Below, piece by piece: positions 1 through 18,050 of a DNA stretch of 64,000 nucleotides. The stretch lies in assembly GCA_017562135.1 (NCBI GenBank), contig QEYB01001208.1, positions 62,001-126,000 of the forward strand. The letters run 5' to 3'. Numbering within the stretch: the first letter of the stretch is position 1; every line of letters starts with the position of its first letter. The stretch comes from Dipylidium caninum (Eukaryota; Platyhelminthes; Cestoda; Cyclophyllidea; Dipylidiidae). The notes under the pieces were generated by a model. It searched no databases. It was given only the letters and a program-made list of their open reading frames with translations, and was not told where the DNA came from. A program made the position numbers and the translations under genes.

Positions 1-1784
1 AGTCCAAAGTATTTGGCATTCGGGCAGGCAAGTTCTTAATGGCGAGCATTCAACTCGCCACCGGGGTAAGTAAATATGTTTGAATTACTCGAAGTGCGTA
101 AAGCCAAATTCATGTAGTTGAGCAGAAGTCGCTCCTGAACAATAGAATAATTTGGGTAAATGGGAGCCTTGCAAAGGAAGCCCATTAGGGCTCAATTATA
201 CAATGTTGAAGACCTAATTTACCAAAAAACATTGCTGATAGAACATCAAATAGGTGTTTTTCCGCCCCAGAGGAAATTAAATCAGTTCGACATTGTTTGC
301 TCCCAAATTGTGCAATTTCATTGCGTTCACTTGCATTTGCCTCAAACCCGAGAAGTCTGCCCTCTGATGCTACACCGATTTGGGACTTAGGAGATATAAC
401 TTCCAAAACATCGCCAATATTCCGACAACTTTTATTTTATTCAGGTCCATCAATGTTCGTTTTCTTGCCATTACTTTTGATATTCTTCCATTTGAGATGT
501 GTTCATAGGCTCCGCTGAACCCTTCTGTTTGCCACTAATAAGATATAAACTTTCGTGGAGGACTCGGGACGGTGTTGCTGAGGATCTAGAGTCACGCAAT
601 CGGCAACTAATATGTGCAATCAAACCATTGAGAATTACCTTAAGGGTTCACTACCAGTTACAGTCCTATAAAGATGTTTTGGATGGCTGAAATGCGAAAA
701 TTATTAGAAGATATTGATATGATGACTGCTTTTGGCAAAGTTCTAAGAAAGAAACACGGCTATGGGATGTGACAAGATTTCTTAGGAAACTTGTCAAATT
801 TACGTAGTAAATATAAGAACTGTTTACTTAAAGAATATGATTTTACCCTTTGTCTCATCGCCCGCATTATATCACTCCCGTTTTACTATAAATGGAAATG
901 TTTGAACACAACTTATAACATTCGAGAACACTCGCCCGTTTTTAACACCTTGTTCCAAGTAATCAGTACTGTAACGACTTAAAAGGAAAGGTGGCGCAAT
1001 GAAGCAAATTCCAATCACCAGGACAATACTTCATTCTCTATAACACCCCTGATAACTCAGTAATATAAACCGATGGTTTTGATTCTACTTTGCTAATGTC
1101 CTGAGTTAGGGTTATAATGGGACAAGGGGACAGTACATAAGTGAGTTTAAGAGAAGAAGTAGCTACCAGACAGTGGAGTTTCTTCACTGGTTCCCATTAG
1201 TGCTAAAGTTTCGGATTTCGAGCTAGTTAAAGTAGCTTAAGCTATCGAGTGTAATATCAGATGAAACCTAAGATTATGTAGAGGCGAAATATCCGCAGCT
1301 GTTTTAAAAAACTTTATTAAAACCCATAAACAATATGTGGGCCGCGAATAAGGACGGAAGCTGTGACCTCACCGGTTTATGTCCACGTCATTGTAATATT
1401 CAACGCTTTAAACGCTTTAAAATTTAATGTATTTGCACAACTTGTGAACTTTTACACTTGCCTCTCTCTCCAAAAACTACGGGATGTATATCAACCCGCG
1501 TACCCTGCGGGAACATTTAACTTGGTAGTTATGTAGTCAACATGCCTCCCACGCTATAAAAAATAAACCTGGGTCCAAATATAGCCATGCATACCTATAT
1601 GCCTATGTGTGTTTCACATTAACAAAATTAGTAAGAACTGAAATGCTTACGGTCCTTTCAGGTATGGCTGACATAGTACTGCTTTGATTGGTCGAAATAT
1701 CAGATCGGCGGTTGGGCTTTTGCACCGTTTAGCCTCTTAAATTCGCTCTCAGTTACTCCTTTTTGAGCTTCGGTAGCGACCTAG
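1..1784. other. AT-rich region upstream of PBX, no gene seen
   Basis: Only short open frames with no recognisable protein features occur here. The sequence is AT-rich like the PBX introns. It probably holds 5' flank or 5' untranslated sequence of the PBX gene, because a stop codon sits directly before the chosen PBX start at 1785 in the same frame. I saw no convincing TATA box, RNA gene or repeat. Confidence 0.5.
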
Positions 1785-8409
<6,625 letters not shown>

Positions 8410-9222
8410 ACCTCTTTTCTCTCTCTCTCTCTCCTTACCTCCTCCACTCTCCCATTTCCTACTCCCCTATCCGCGATAGCGACGACGGGCCCTCGAAATG
8501 TTCCCGATTGTTCTAACCTCTGACTTCCTCGCCCACATCTTGAGTGTTTACCCTCATACGGTTTTACCCTCCTCTTCCATTGCCAACATCGTAATAAGTA
8601 CTTCCCTCCTTATTGTCTTTTATCATTTTGTCACCATTTTAATTCCCACACTTACGCGCATTTTGCCTGTCTTACAGAACTCTAAAAATATACACACATT
8701 GTGGCGGAATTTGCCCTAGTACTGTAACTCTTGCCATCTCGATAAAAGCGAATGGTGCAGTGTTTAGAAAAGTCGGCGGCATTTTCGTTAAAACAGTGCA
8801 ACTTGAGCGATTTTGAGGAAAGTTAGTCGCAATTTGGGGACCATGTCTCGTGGCGGTGATAAGTCGGATGTTAGGACAATTGATGTAACTTGACAGAGGG
8901 GCGACGCAGCCATAGTTTTACCAAATATTAGTTGATATTATCAAAACCGTCCATAGAGCCCTCTGCTGCTTAGGAGAATGGGATACTGGAACAAGAAGTC
9001 TTGACGCAATCCATCTCCGAGGTTATTTCGGCCTCGAGTCTACTAAATATGCATTATGAGGTCCGGTGAAGCTACCGTTGGATCGTCGTTGGGTTATCGC
9101 ATGTCCTTTACCCTTCCCGGCTAGTTTCAAAGCCACTCCACCAACTTGACTAGTTATCCTTTTTGATTGCAAAAGTTAAAAATACACTAGAATACGTAGG
9201 TTAACGCGTCATCTCAGTGGAA

Positions 9223-9228
9223 TTTATT
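9223..9228 (-). promoter_or_regulatory. Candidate poly(A) signal for the SURF6-like gene
   Basis: TTTATT on the plus strand reads AATAAA on the minus strand, about 285 nt downstream of the SURF6-like stop. It lies beyond the candidate PBX signal at 9314, so the two convergent transcripts would overlap by roughly 100 nt if both signals are used. Confidence 0.35.
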
Positions 9229-9313
9229 TGGTAGAGGAAGGCAGTGCAGTTCCAATATTGAAAACTCAAATGGAGGGTCATCGGCCCAGTGGTATGCCCC
9301 CAAAAAAAAAGCT

Positions 9314-9319
9314 AATAAA
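9314..9319 (+). promoter_or_regulatory. Candidate poly(A) signal for PBX
   Basis: AATAAA on the plus strand about 900 nt after the PBX stop, and the first such hexamer I found after it. It lies close to the end of the convergent SURF6-like gene, so the two 3' ends may overlap. Confidence 0.35.
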
Positions 9320-9512
9320 CTACTGTAAAAGAGAAACCAACAACTTTCAAGACTGTAAGTACAGTTATAGTGAAATTATAACGCAGATGTCGTAATATGA
9401 ATGTATATTTTGTAAGAGTCTCTCACAGGAGAGGGAAGGGAAAGTTACAATATCTAACCCCAAATGTACACCTCCAAATCTATTTACAATTAGCACTCGG
9501 ATCACAGTTACA

Positions 9513-10062
9513 TTAGTCCTGCAGTTGCGGTAGAATATGACCTTTCTTAACCATTCTTTTGTACTTCTTCTCTCGTTTGTTATCAGACCGACGTTGCAGA
9601 TTGCGACGTCGTTTCTTTTGCTTGCGGTCCGACTCTTCCTGGGTTCTACGAATTCGCTCCTGCCAGTTCTTACAACTCTTTTTCTTCAACGTTCTAATTT
9701 TATTAGCGGACTTTCGTATAAGCGCAACGTCAGTTTTCACTTTCACCCCTACGACGGACGACAACTTTAGGAATCAAAAATGTACCTTGAGCCTTTAACC
9801 GCGCCATTTCCCACGCTTTGCGTCGACAAAGTTCCGCAGCCTTCTCTGGATTTTCGAGCTTTAGAGTTGAGACATATTTATCGAATTGCTCCGCCTTCTT
9901 TAGTAATTTCGCTGAAGCCTTGCCCACAAAGATGCCAAAACTCTCCAACTTTTTATCGCGTCGCTTTGATTTTCTCTCTTTCTTTCGAGAAAACGTGTAA
10001 CTACAGAGTTCCTGTTGATCGAAAGTCTCAATTTTAGAAAAATAGCAGTCCATTTTATGCAC
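9513..10062 (-). CDS. SURF6-domain nucleolar protein (ribosome biogenesis), 2 exons
   Basis: SURF6 proteins are basic nucleolar RNA-binding proteins needed for ribosome assembly. Exons are 10062-9786 and 9748-9513, giving 170 residues. Removing the 37-nt intron joins MARLKAQ to GVKVKTDVALIRK, which restores the family pattern of Q-x-G-V-K-x-x-x-D followed by a long basic helix. Supporting features are the Arg/Lys-rich helix with NWQERIRRTQEE and the terminus KKGHILPQ, which closely resembles the SURF6 C-terminal KKGRILPQ. Without the intron the frame stops. The start at 10062 has a second Met three codons later. The protein is about half the length of vertebrate SURF6 and covers mainly the conserved C-terminal domain; it may be a short form or lack an upstream exon. 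It is convergent with PBX. Confidence 0.82.
9749..9785 (-). other. 37-nt intron in the SURF6-like gene
   Basis: On the minus strand the segment starts GTACAT and ends GTCGTAG. It splits a Gly codon (G|GG). Skipping it is the only way to keep the SURF6 frame across two otherwise separate open frames. Introns of this size are reported for several flatworms. Confidence 0.75.
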
Positions 10063-11104
10063 TCCGCCAGATAGTCAACAGTTCACCCGACACCGCCAAT
10101 GTATTAATGGGTTAGACGGCAAAAGACCGCCCTTGTATTTATTTGTAACAAGTCTTTTTATAAAGACTGATTCTGCTCCGGACCCAGTTAAATAAGCGCT
10201 CTGTCATGTTCACTTTGACACAATTTATCAAATTCATTGGTTATCGTAGTCATTTATGCTTACCGCGTAGCCGCAGTCCAAGCTGTGGTAAGTTATTACA
10301 AAATAAAGACGTTGTTTAGAACCCAAACTACAACTCATTGATGAACACTGCACCGGTATCTATACTCTCCTAAATACTACAGAAATGGCATTGTGTTCAT
10401 ATCGAAGACGTGGTTTTTGGTAACCCCATTCATTTTTGCTCTCCAAGCCGGAAGCAAGGCGATAGAGTGGAAAAAAGGCAAAAAAACTTTCTTTGAAAAG
10501 ATCAAGTGCAAGACCCTTACTGTTTGACAAATAGGTTGCTCCTAATTTGAGCGAGGCGTCAGATTAGGAAGTAGGACAGTGTTCGCTACTTATTTGTCGT
10601 TTACGTCGGCAAAGTAATTCTATCGGTCACAACAATCCTTGATTTGCAGTTAAGTTAGAAAATTCGTTTGCTCCAAACAATGGTGTTCTGAGTCTTGGCC
10701 ACAGACCCGGTAGGAGCCAGAGCTCTTCAACTTATTTGTACTCCAATTTCCTTAATAGTCCCCACAATTTTATCGTTCATATATTGCTGCTACTGCATTC
10801 CACCAGTGAAAGTACGCTTCAGCCATCTTAATAATTTGGTATTCTCTACGCTCTGCGCGTCCTGCCAGAACATATTTTGTTCTAAGTCATTCTATTAGTA
10901 CCGATAAAGAAGTTTTAACAAATGTTGAGAATACGCGTATAGTTCGACGTGTGACTTTCATGTGAATTTCTCTGATTTACTAAGTGACTAAATGAATCAA
11001 TTTCCTTTTGAAAATGCCGTTCCATAATTTACAGAACCGGTGCCGAAACAACGCAAGACCGATTGCGCGCAAATATATTGAACAAGGCTTGGTTACAACT
11101 CAAT
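10063..11104. other. Intergenic region, no gene seen
   Basis: Separates the 5' end of the SURF6-like gene from the 3' end of the next minus-strand gene. It presumably holds the SURF6-like promoter. I saw no recognisable coding segment, repeat or RNA gene. Confidence 0.5.
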
Positions 11105-11106
11105 TC

Positions 11107-11112
11107 TTTATT
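11107..11112 (-). promoter_or_regulatory. Poly(A) signal of the four-exon gene
   Basis: AATAAA on the minus strand about 80 nt downstream of the stop codon at 11190. It fits as the 3' end of the gene at 11190-12712. Confidence 0.6.
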
Positions 11113-11189
11113 GAAATGTGATATATTATTATTATAATTATAAAACGATGTAAAGTGCTGACGTGATCCAGTTTTGTCGTTTCACTGGC

Positions 11190-12712
11190 TCAAGTATAAT
11201 AGCCACTTTTGTAATAGTCGCTAAATTTTCTTTGCTTCCGCCCATGGCCCTGTTTGGGATAATTGGCTCCATCCCGCCTGCGATTCCCGTGGTTGCCGTA
11301 ACTTTCAGGAGGTACCGGATATCCAGGGTTTGCAGCCATGCCAGGTCCCTCCGACATGGATGAGATCGACCAGCTATTGGAGTATTCACAGCCGTCGGGA
11401 CTCAGCGATGCGCGGGACGAGCGCTTCCTTCCCTCTGTCGGAGACTGCGCAGTGAACATGTCTTTGTTTTTTGGATCCACTGGGGCCGTTGAGAATTTCC
11501 TTCCTAAAGCCTATTTCGGGTGGGCCCACCTGCCTTTCTTTGATCAGCCTGTAAATTTAGACCACATCTGACAAATTTATGGCGGGAATTTGACGTTCAA
11601 ATTATATGAATTTGTCGAGATTATCGATAAACATATCGGTCCAGGTCGCAGGGATTAAATACAATCGTTCCGTGCATTCACGGGGCTGTGTGATTTTGGA
11701 GGGGCACAAGAGGCGTACTTCGATTGTGCTATCGTAATTCGTCTTCATTGATGTGCCTACCAGTAAGGCTTCAATTCCTCACTTTGTGGCGACTAATTAA
11801 TCGGAAGTCATTTTTCAGATGATAATGAGGCCATGGCAATTTGTCTCGACAAATTTACTATTAGAGGACACTAGAAGTCGTGGTAACCATTTGTCTCGAC
11901 ATCGAGGAGGTGCCTGAAGTGTAGAACTTTTGATGCTAATGAGAGACGCAGCACTAGAGACAAGACATCTTTACAAACACAAGAGCGACTACCACTTAGG
12001 GGCCTCCAACTCGCTGTCGCTCTACCTCTCACGCCATCTGAAATGCGTCGTGAGGACGACGGAAGTGGTTGTCGCAGCTCCGTAAACAGCTGAAATAAGG
12101 AGTGCTCCGTGTGTGGAAAACGGAAGGAATGCTATCACTTATGGGAAAAATTATCTCACTGTTGCAACACTCGAATTAGCGCATATATATATATGTAACT
12201 GAGCATATCGCCATGAGAAAGTCAGAAAGCATGCCATTGTAGACTGAAATGGGTGGGGTTTTCCTTGGCAAGAAAGAAGTGGATCGACCGTCTCGACGTC
12301 CGTAAGTGGGAAAGCACTGGCGTTTAGAGGGAGGAAGTCGGCACAGTCGTGCGCTTTTTCACGCCGTCCGACTTCACCAATTCTCTGCGTCAAGCAACCG
12401 GAGAATCGACGAAGGGGTGCATTACGCTCGTCGTGACTGAATCTATTCATAGCGTTACTCTCAACAAAGTCGCCTCCACATGTTCAAGTGGACGCGAGGG
12501 GAAACCTGCGAATTTCACATAATTTGATTCGCATCTGCAATATCACTAGCGGAAATGGATAAATAGGAATAAGTTGGGGAGTGAGGAGCGTGGGCACCCA
12601 CGCGATCTCGGTCGCAAAACTCTGGCGCATTGTGGAGACTCTCACACGGGTACGGCAATACCCCCGGCCTCCCATTCTTATATCCTTTGTCGGATTGATG
12701 ATTCCTCGACAT
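11190..12712 (-). CDS. Unrecognised basic protein, 4 predicted exons, 179 residues
   Basis: I do not recognise the family. Predicted exons are 12712-12598, 12505-12459, 12089-12026 and 11503-11190. All introns have GT-AG ends and the three junction phases (1/2, 0/0, 1/2) agree, giving one open frame of 180 codons with the stop. The protein starts MSRNHQSDKGYKNGRPGVLP, has no signal peptide or membrane segment, and becomes Ser/Arg/Gly/Tyr-rich. Notable stretches are GRKRSSRASLSPDG and the C-terminal GRKQRKFSDYYKSGYYT, which suggests a disordered, nucleic-acid-associated protein (inference only). A poly(A) signal lies about 80 nt after the stop. The last exon is best supported; exons 2 and 3 are short and rest on splice motif and phase. 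Confidence 0.5.
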
Positions 12713-15226
12713 GATTTCACCCTTGATGAGGAAAAATGTGGTGAGAGTTAGCAGACGGCGATAATTGCAAACATTTTTGTCCTTGTAAAATTGAACCGTA
12801 GACAGTAGTTCTGGTGCACAAGCCACACAAAGGCTTTTTACGAAAGAGGCAGAGGCAGAGGCAAAAACGCATTTGTGGGTGTGGCGATTACATCCTCTTA
12901 ACAGTCTCATGGTTCGTGTAAAGAGGCAGCACTTTAAAAATCTTCCGAGCTATTTCAGGAAGACCATTACACTTTCAGGACAGAAGAATCGGTTCTGTTA
13001 CCGCTTTGGAGTGGAAAAGAGCATTTTCTCTGCACGCACTCCCGCAGTCAGTATTTGCAGCAGGGGTGTGCACGTGTGGTTCCACGGTACAGGGGCATTG
13101 CGACAAATAACCCAAAATATTCCGCTTAACTCTGGCCTTTTAACCACGCGAATGTGTATAGACCGGTACAGACGATGTCATCACCTCTTCCACGAAGTGG
13201 CAAGAGCTCCATCGAGGTGTTTTTCGCGTTCGGCAAGGGGAGAGAATAGGTCGAAGACCATGTTTACACGCAGTTGGGATCTGCGACAACTTATGTCTCA
13301 AAGTAACCTTAAAGCAGAATTGATGCTGAAGTTGCGCCACAGGTTAATTGACAGACTTCACCAGTGAGAGAGACGAGAGCGATAGCAGAATTACCCGAAA
13401 CATCCGCATTAAGGAAGTGATCCTTGCATTTTACGAGTTAAAAGAACATACACTCTATAAAAAGGGGGGATATTACTCACTGGAGGCGTCTCAGTGTTGT
13501 GTCTAGCCGCGGTGGCATGTCAGCTCTATAAAAGGCGAGCTGTCACCCTCTGCGACGGCTGTCAACCAATCCGAGGCACGAAGGGGCGAGTCGAGCGATT
13601 GATAACGCCGAGGTGATGGCTGTGGAAGGCGGCACGGTTTTGGCAGGTGCGGCTTGCTCAGACATCCGAAGGATGCATCTTCGGTACATTAATAAAGTAC
13701 GGGGCATAATGCATCCTCCCGCGTCTTCTGTTGCCCTTCTCTGTACCGCAAGTCAACGTTTTACGGCACTCGAACGTCTACTCATAGGTGAAAAAAAACT
13801 AATTAAACGAGATACTCAACACGAAGAATGTATTTCCGGTGAGGATACAATCCTTTTATTTCTGGCCACATCCAGGAGGTCTTACAGTTGAGGCATGATC
13901 AGAGGCGCCCCATTCAAGGTTGAATTGCAAAGTGTTCCAATCGTGACACCTGAGATAACCATGGCGTTGCCACTTAGCAGACAACCGATTCTGAGTTAAA
14001 TAATACGCTGGTGAAGTCGAGCGTGCAGTCAACAGGATGTCTAGGTGAATGAGGAGTTTATAAAGACGTGTATGTACCACCAAATACCTCAAGTTATCTG
14101 TGCCAAAGCTAAAGTCGAGGCAGGTGGGCATAAAAACTTTGGGCGACAGGAAGAGTGACATTTAGTAACTACCACGAATAGGCGCTGATTAGACGCAGCG
14201 AGGACTAGGTCTCATTCATTATCATCCAAAATGATTATCACAACTATGCTTCTTTTTCACGTAGGTGTGCACCGAGAATCGACGAGATGCGGAGGCGTCA
14301 GAATAAAAATAACCCATTTCTTCCCCATCTGCTGATACACTGTTTTATCAACTCCAGGATGCCTTTAAAGAGGAAGGCGAATCTGTCGTGACGTGAAATA
14401 TTTTGCTTTAACACGGGTGTTAAGGAATTGTCCATTGTCGGAACGGCGCAGGTTCCTCACGGTCGACAGCTCTCCCCAAACCGTTAACGAAATTGCAGTT
14501 TCATCGTTGCGTGTGCTACTATGTGGATTTAAGTAGCAGAACTGTGTGCCAACAGTTACGTTATGAATGCTTGCGAGAGGGAACCATAGATGCTAGTGCG
14601 ATTATTCATTTTAGTATTTTGACATAAAAATATGCTTCCAGCGTTTCTTGTGTTCTCTAACCCATGCGGGTAGAGAATACGAAGCCCCCATCCGTTTAAA
14701 TCAACGCGCTTTTCCCCAACAAACATAACAGCTTTGTTGAAATTTCTTCAATTGTGTTCAAGACTACATCCCCTACCGTCAATTCTTTATGGCGTAATTG
14801 TTTAATCGAACCTAAGGAAGTGGTAATTTCGTTTTATGTCAATTTCCACCGGGAAATCGAGCGCCAGGAAAGGATGTTTCGACCGAACGAATATGCATCC
14901 GAGGTTGATTTGCTACTACGACTAGAGGTTAGCATAAATTTCGAGTCAAACAGGCACTTAATCCACATTTATTGACGCCAAAAACGGTGTGTTTACGAGA
15001 GGCGCCCTTTTCCCTCTATTTTGCTGTCAGTTGAGAGTGCATCATTGGATAAATTTTGAGGTGAAATTTTTCGCCATCGCTGCGGCGGCCGGCATGTCGA
15101 CTGTCCTCGGGTCTTTCACACACTGCGAAGAAAAGAACACAAAGGCTGTTGATATGAGGCGCGGAAGCCCTAAATCCAAATATTTCCCAAGGAGTTTTGC
15201 CCCTGACAGGCTTGAGTGAGAACAAC
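12713..15226. other. Intergenic region with candidate TATA elements, no gene resolved
   Basis: The open frame at 12873-13367 has no recognisable features. Two TATA-like sequences lie at 13452-13465 and 13523-13540. A minus-strand AATAAA at 15227-15232 could be the 3' end of the next gene. No repeat or RNA gene was recognised. Confidence 0.4.
13452..13540 (+). promoter_or_regulatory. Two TATA-box-like elements
   Basis: CTCTATAAAAAGG at 13452 and GCTCTATAAAAGGC at 13523 are near-consensus TATA boxes 71 nt apart on the plus strand. A CCAAT is at about 13566. The first ATG that opens a frame is at 13616, about 90 nt after the second element, and a possible donor GGCAG|GTGCGG follows about 31 nt later. 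No downstream coding exon could be recognised, so these may be chance matches. Confidence 0.3.
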
Positions 15227-15232
15227 TTTATT
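15227..15232 (-). promoter_or_regulatory. Candidate poly(A) signal
   Basis: AATAAA on the minus strand downstream of the last recognised exon (15872-15763) of the unrecognised minus-strand gene. The connecting terminal exon was not identified, so the assignment is tentative. Confidence 0.3.
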
Positions 15233-15762
15233 TGGGGCCCCCACACCTGTGGAAGGTCTTCTTAAGAGTTGCTTTTTGTTCTATTCGTAAGTCAGTGGGT
15301 TTCGTAACACACACAAATGTCACGTCTTTTGTATCTGTGCACATTTTCAGGAAATCCTAGCACAATTGCGTCAAACCTTCTTATGTGCTCACCATTGGCG
15401 CATCTAGTTTGTGCAGGTTCCCTTTCCAAGTAAATTCCTGTTCTGTGTTCGTAATGGCCTCGAGTTTGGCTTTCCATTTGAAAGAGCTATTCAAAAAAAG
15501 CAACAATGCAAGAAAATTTCTCAGCTGTTTACCGCTTGGAACGCACTCAAACCAGTCACGTGAACTTTCTACTAACGTCCTCAACTCTAAGTTAGTCGTG
15601 AAAGTTCGCACCCGCCCCAACCCCGCCACATTTGGGCACTTGAAGGACTCCAAGGACTCTTTACTATGCGCCATTTGCCTTCGTGCATACCCCCTCCTCG
15701 GGAGCATGTGCCCCCAGCGCCGCTCCGAGCCCCAAGGAGGGGCGCGCGGCTCGCCCGCTCAC

Positions 15763-18050
15763 CTGTTGAGGCCTTCGGTGGACATTTGACTGGGGGGCGA
15801 CAATTCCGTCTCGTTGAAGCCCGACTCCTCGAAGTACTCGGCCACGGAGCTGTTTTCCATCTGAAACAGCGCCTGTGGGCGAACAGACGCACTCGGCTTG
15901 TTAAGGTGCCTGCGAGTGAGCAGGTTAAGTAGCTATCGGGTGCAGAGGACGTACCTCGATAAATCGCAGGCCTATTTGGATGGTCTCGGTCAAATACGTC
16001 CCTCGCGCTGACAAAATAAATGAAAGAGTAACAGGAGAAAGTGTTAGACTGGACAAACGACAGCATGCAGCATCATCACTACTAACAGTAGCAGTAATAC
16101 GAATGTGCTTCAGAAAGCCGGAACACGATTTAATATTATCGGAAGCTGGAATTAACAGAATCGCTCTTTCTGCTATAATAAAGCGTGGTGGTTGACTTGT
16201 TATTTTGCGAAGGAAGGTGGAGACCAGTGCGCTAAGCTCGCTTCTCCGTCAGCCGCGTGGTGCATACGTAATGACGCAGTGGTCAAGAAAACCCACCTAC
16301 TTCGGAGTAGCGTCGGCGCATACATTAAAGGGGCCGAGGGGACGTACCCGTGAGCGACTGGTACCACTGCCAAAATCCATCCACCGGCTCCCAAGAAATG
16401 TCCTCTTTGCCAAATTGCTCGATCCACCGGATGAGGGAGTCTCTCAAGTGTTGCGGCAGCTGCGCGGCGCTATCGTTCCTCGGTTTGGGCGGCGTCGGCG
16501 TGCGAGGGAAATGCAATGCCCACCGCGTCTCCGTCGGAGGCTCAACGCAAAGCGGTATCACAATTAGGGCCCGTAGTGTTTCGAATAAAACTTATCGGCC
16601 ACGCAAAAGTCACCTTTGTTTCCTTCAGTCTGCGCAAAAGCGTTTGGCAGGTCCTCCTTAGACAGGCCGCCTTGAAGGAGTCCAGATTAGTCTGCACTCT
16701 GCAAGGCAAAATTAACGGAGGATGTCAAAAATTACCGGTTTGTGGATTGCCTGACGTTTATTTTCTCACTTTTCGCATAATCTTTCTTCTGGGCCGCTAA
16801 ATGAAGGTTCCAAAAATATGGATGGGATTTCCTGTCCCGTTTCAGCAAGCTACAAAACACATCCACAGAAAGGTAAGGCGATACGTTGAGAAGGTTTTGC
16901 GGTGGTGATAGTGAGTACATGACTCCAAATAGCCAAGGTGTCTGAGGACTGCTGTGGAACCCCGTGGCGCCTCACCTTCCACAGGAATGGATCCCTTCGA
17001 TGGACCACCGTGTACATACGTCCGTTTTCGATGACGCAGCCTAGCTGAAGGCAGCGAATGTTGTTGAAAGAGACCATTCTGTGTTTGTGCATGATTAAAG
17101 TTACCTCGGGTTGGTTCACTCCCACAATCGCCTTGGCCTTGAATATGCAAGGCTTGTCGTTGGTGTCCCCCTCACATGGCAGACGGTAGGTGATGGCACC
17201 CAGCCTGTCCATCTCCCTGATTGTCATTTGCACGCTCTCGTGCTGCATGCGGAGGTCGTTGGCGAGGACCTGCGGGGAGAGGCAGGGGCACCAGTCAGCC
17301 TCTAATTAACTGTTACATTTCACGGCACACAGCGAACCCCCGATGACCGCCCACTTGTCTTTCTGTGAGCTTCTCGTTGTCTCCTCTTAGGACTACTGAG
17401 CTGCCAAATTTCATTCGTGCAACTGGCGAAATCCCTAGTCATCATCAGTCAATAAGTCTTGAGTCGGTGGACCGGGCAACTAGATTCCTGAGAATGGTGG
17501 CGGCCACTTCTTGCAAGTGTGAATGCACAAGAGATGGGTAAAAGCCCGGAGGAGGAAATGGAGCTGCCACTCACCACCAAACCGCCACCCCACTGGAATA
17601 TGTCGGATATCCGATCGAGCTCAAGCTCGTGTTCTTCAATCCAGACCAGGGACTTTCTCAGCCTCGTTATCATCTGTGGAGGTGACAAAAAATTTGGTTG
17701 GCGAGAGACTACTGAAGAGGACAACAAAGCGGCGCTGGCGAACCCCGTGCGGACTGGCCGTTAGCCCGCCGAGTGGACGTCAGGGCTAAACTGGGGGAAA
17801 GCGTGCCCGGGGAGGGGGGGTGGTTGTCCGGGAGATTCGGCACCAAGGGCTTACCTCGCCAATTCGGGAAATATTCTCCATGTGATGCTTAAATGCGGAG
17901 AGCACAGCAAACGGCACTTCCTGCGAGCTTTGTCGCGCACGGAACCGGACCACCTCGAAAAGACGAAAAGTTGATGTGGCATTGACAACAAGTCGTCGGA
18001 TGTCCTCCTCCCTGAGGTCGTCGCTCGTGTTGAAGAAGCGGTTGGGCCAA
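15763..18050 (-). CDS. Unrecognised multi-exon gene, ends unresolved
   Basis: I do not recognise the family. Predicted exons are 18050-17855, 17673-17575, 17269-17105, 17044-16976, 16691-16614, 16540-16348 and 15872-15763. The first six join in phase into roughly 266 residues. The last is open in a frame that does not follow directly from the sixth, so an exon or splice choice is missing between them. Peptides include WPNRFFNTSDDLREEDIRRL, MENISRIGEMITRLRKSLVW, VLANDLRMQHESVQMTIREM, RMYTVVHRRDPFLWK, LIRWIEQFGKEDISWEPVDG and SVAEYFEESGFNETELSPPS. The product looks soluble, mostly helical and tryptophan-rich; no membrane segment is visible. The first exon begins mid-codon, so the true start lies upstream of 18050. 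The 3' exon below 15763 was not found; a minus-strand AATAAA at about 15230 may end the transcript. Coding status is well supported; function is unknown. Confidence 0.55.

Noticed and set aside
12151..12450. Minus-strand frame of 99 codons in the intron of the four-exon gene
   Set aside because: It starts just after the donor of exon 2 and has no acceptor and phase that fit the flanking exons.
12873..13367. Plus-strand open frame of 164 codons
   Set aside because: No recognisable domain, mixed composition, no splice or poly(A) context; it lies upstream of a predicted minus-strand gene and looks like a chance frame.
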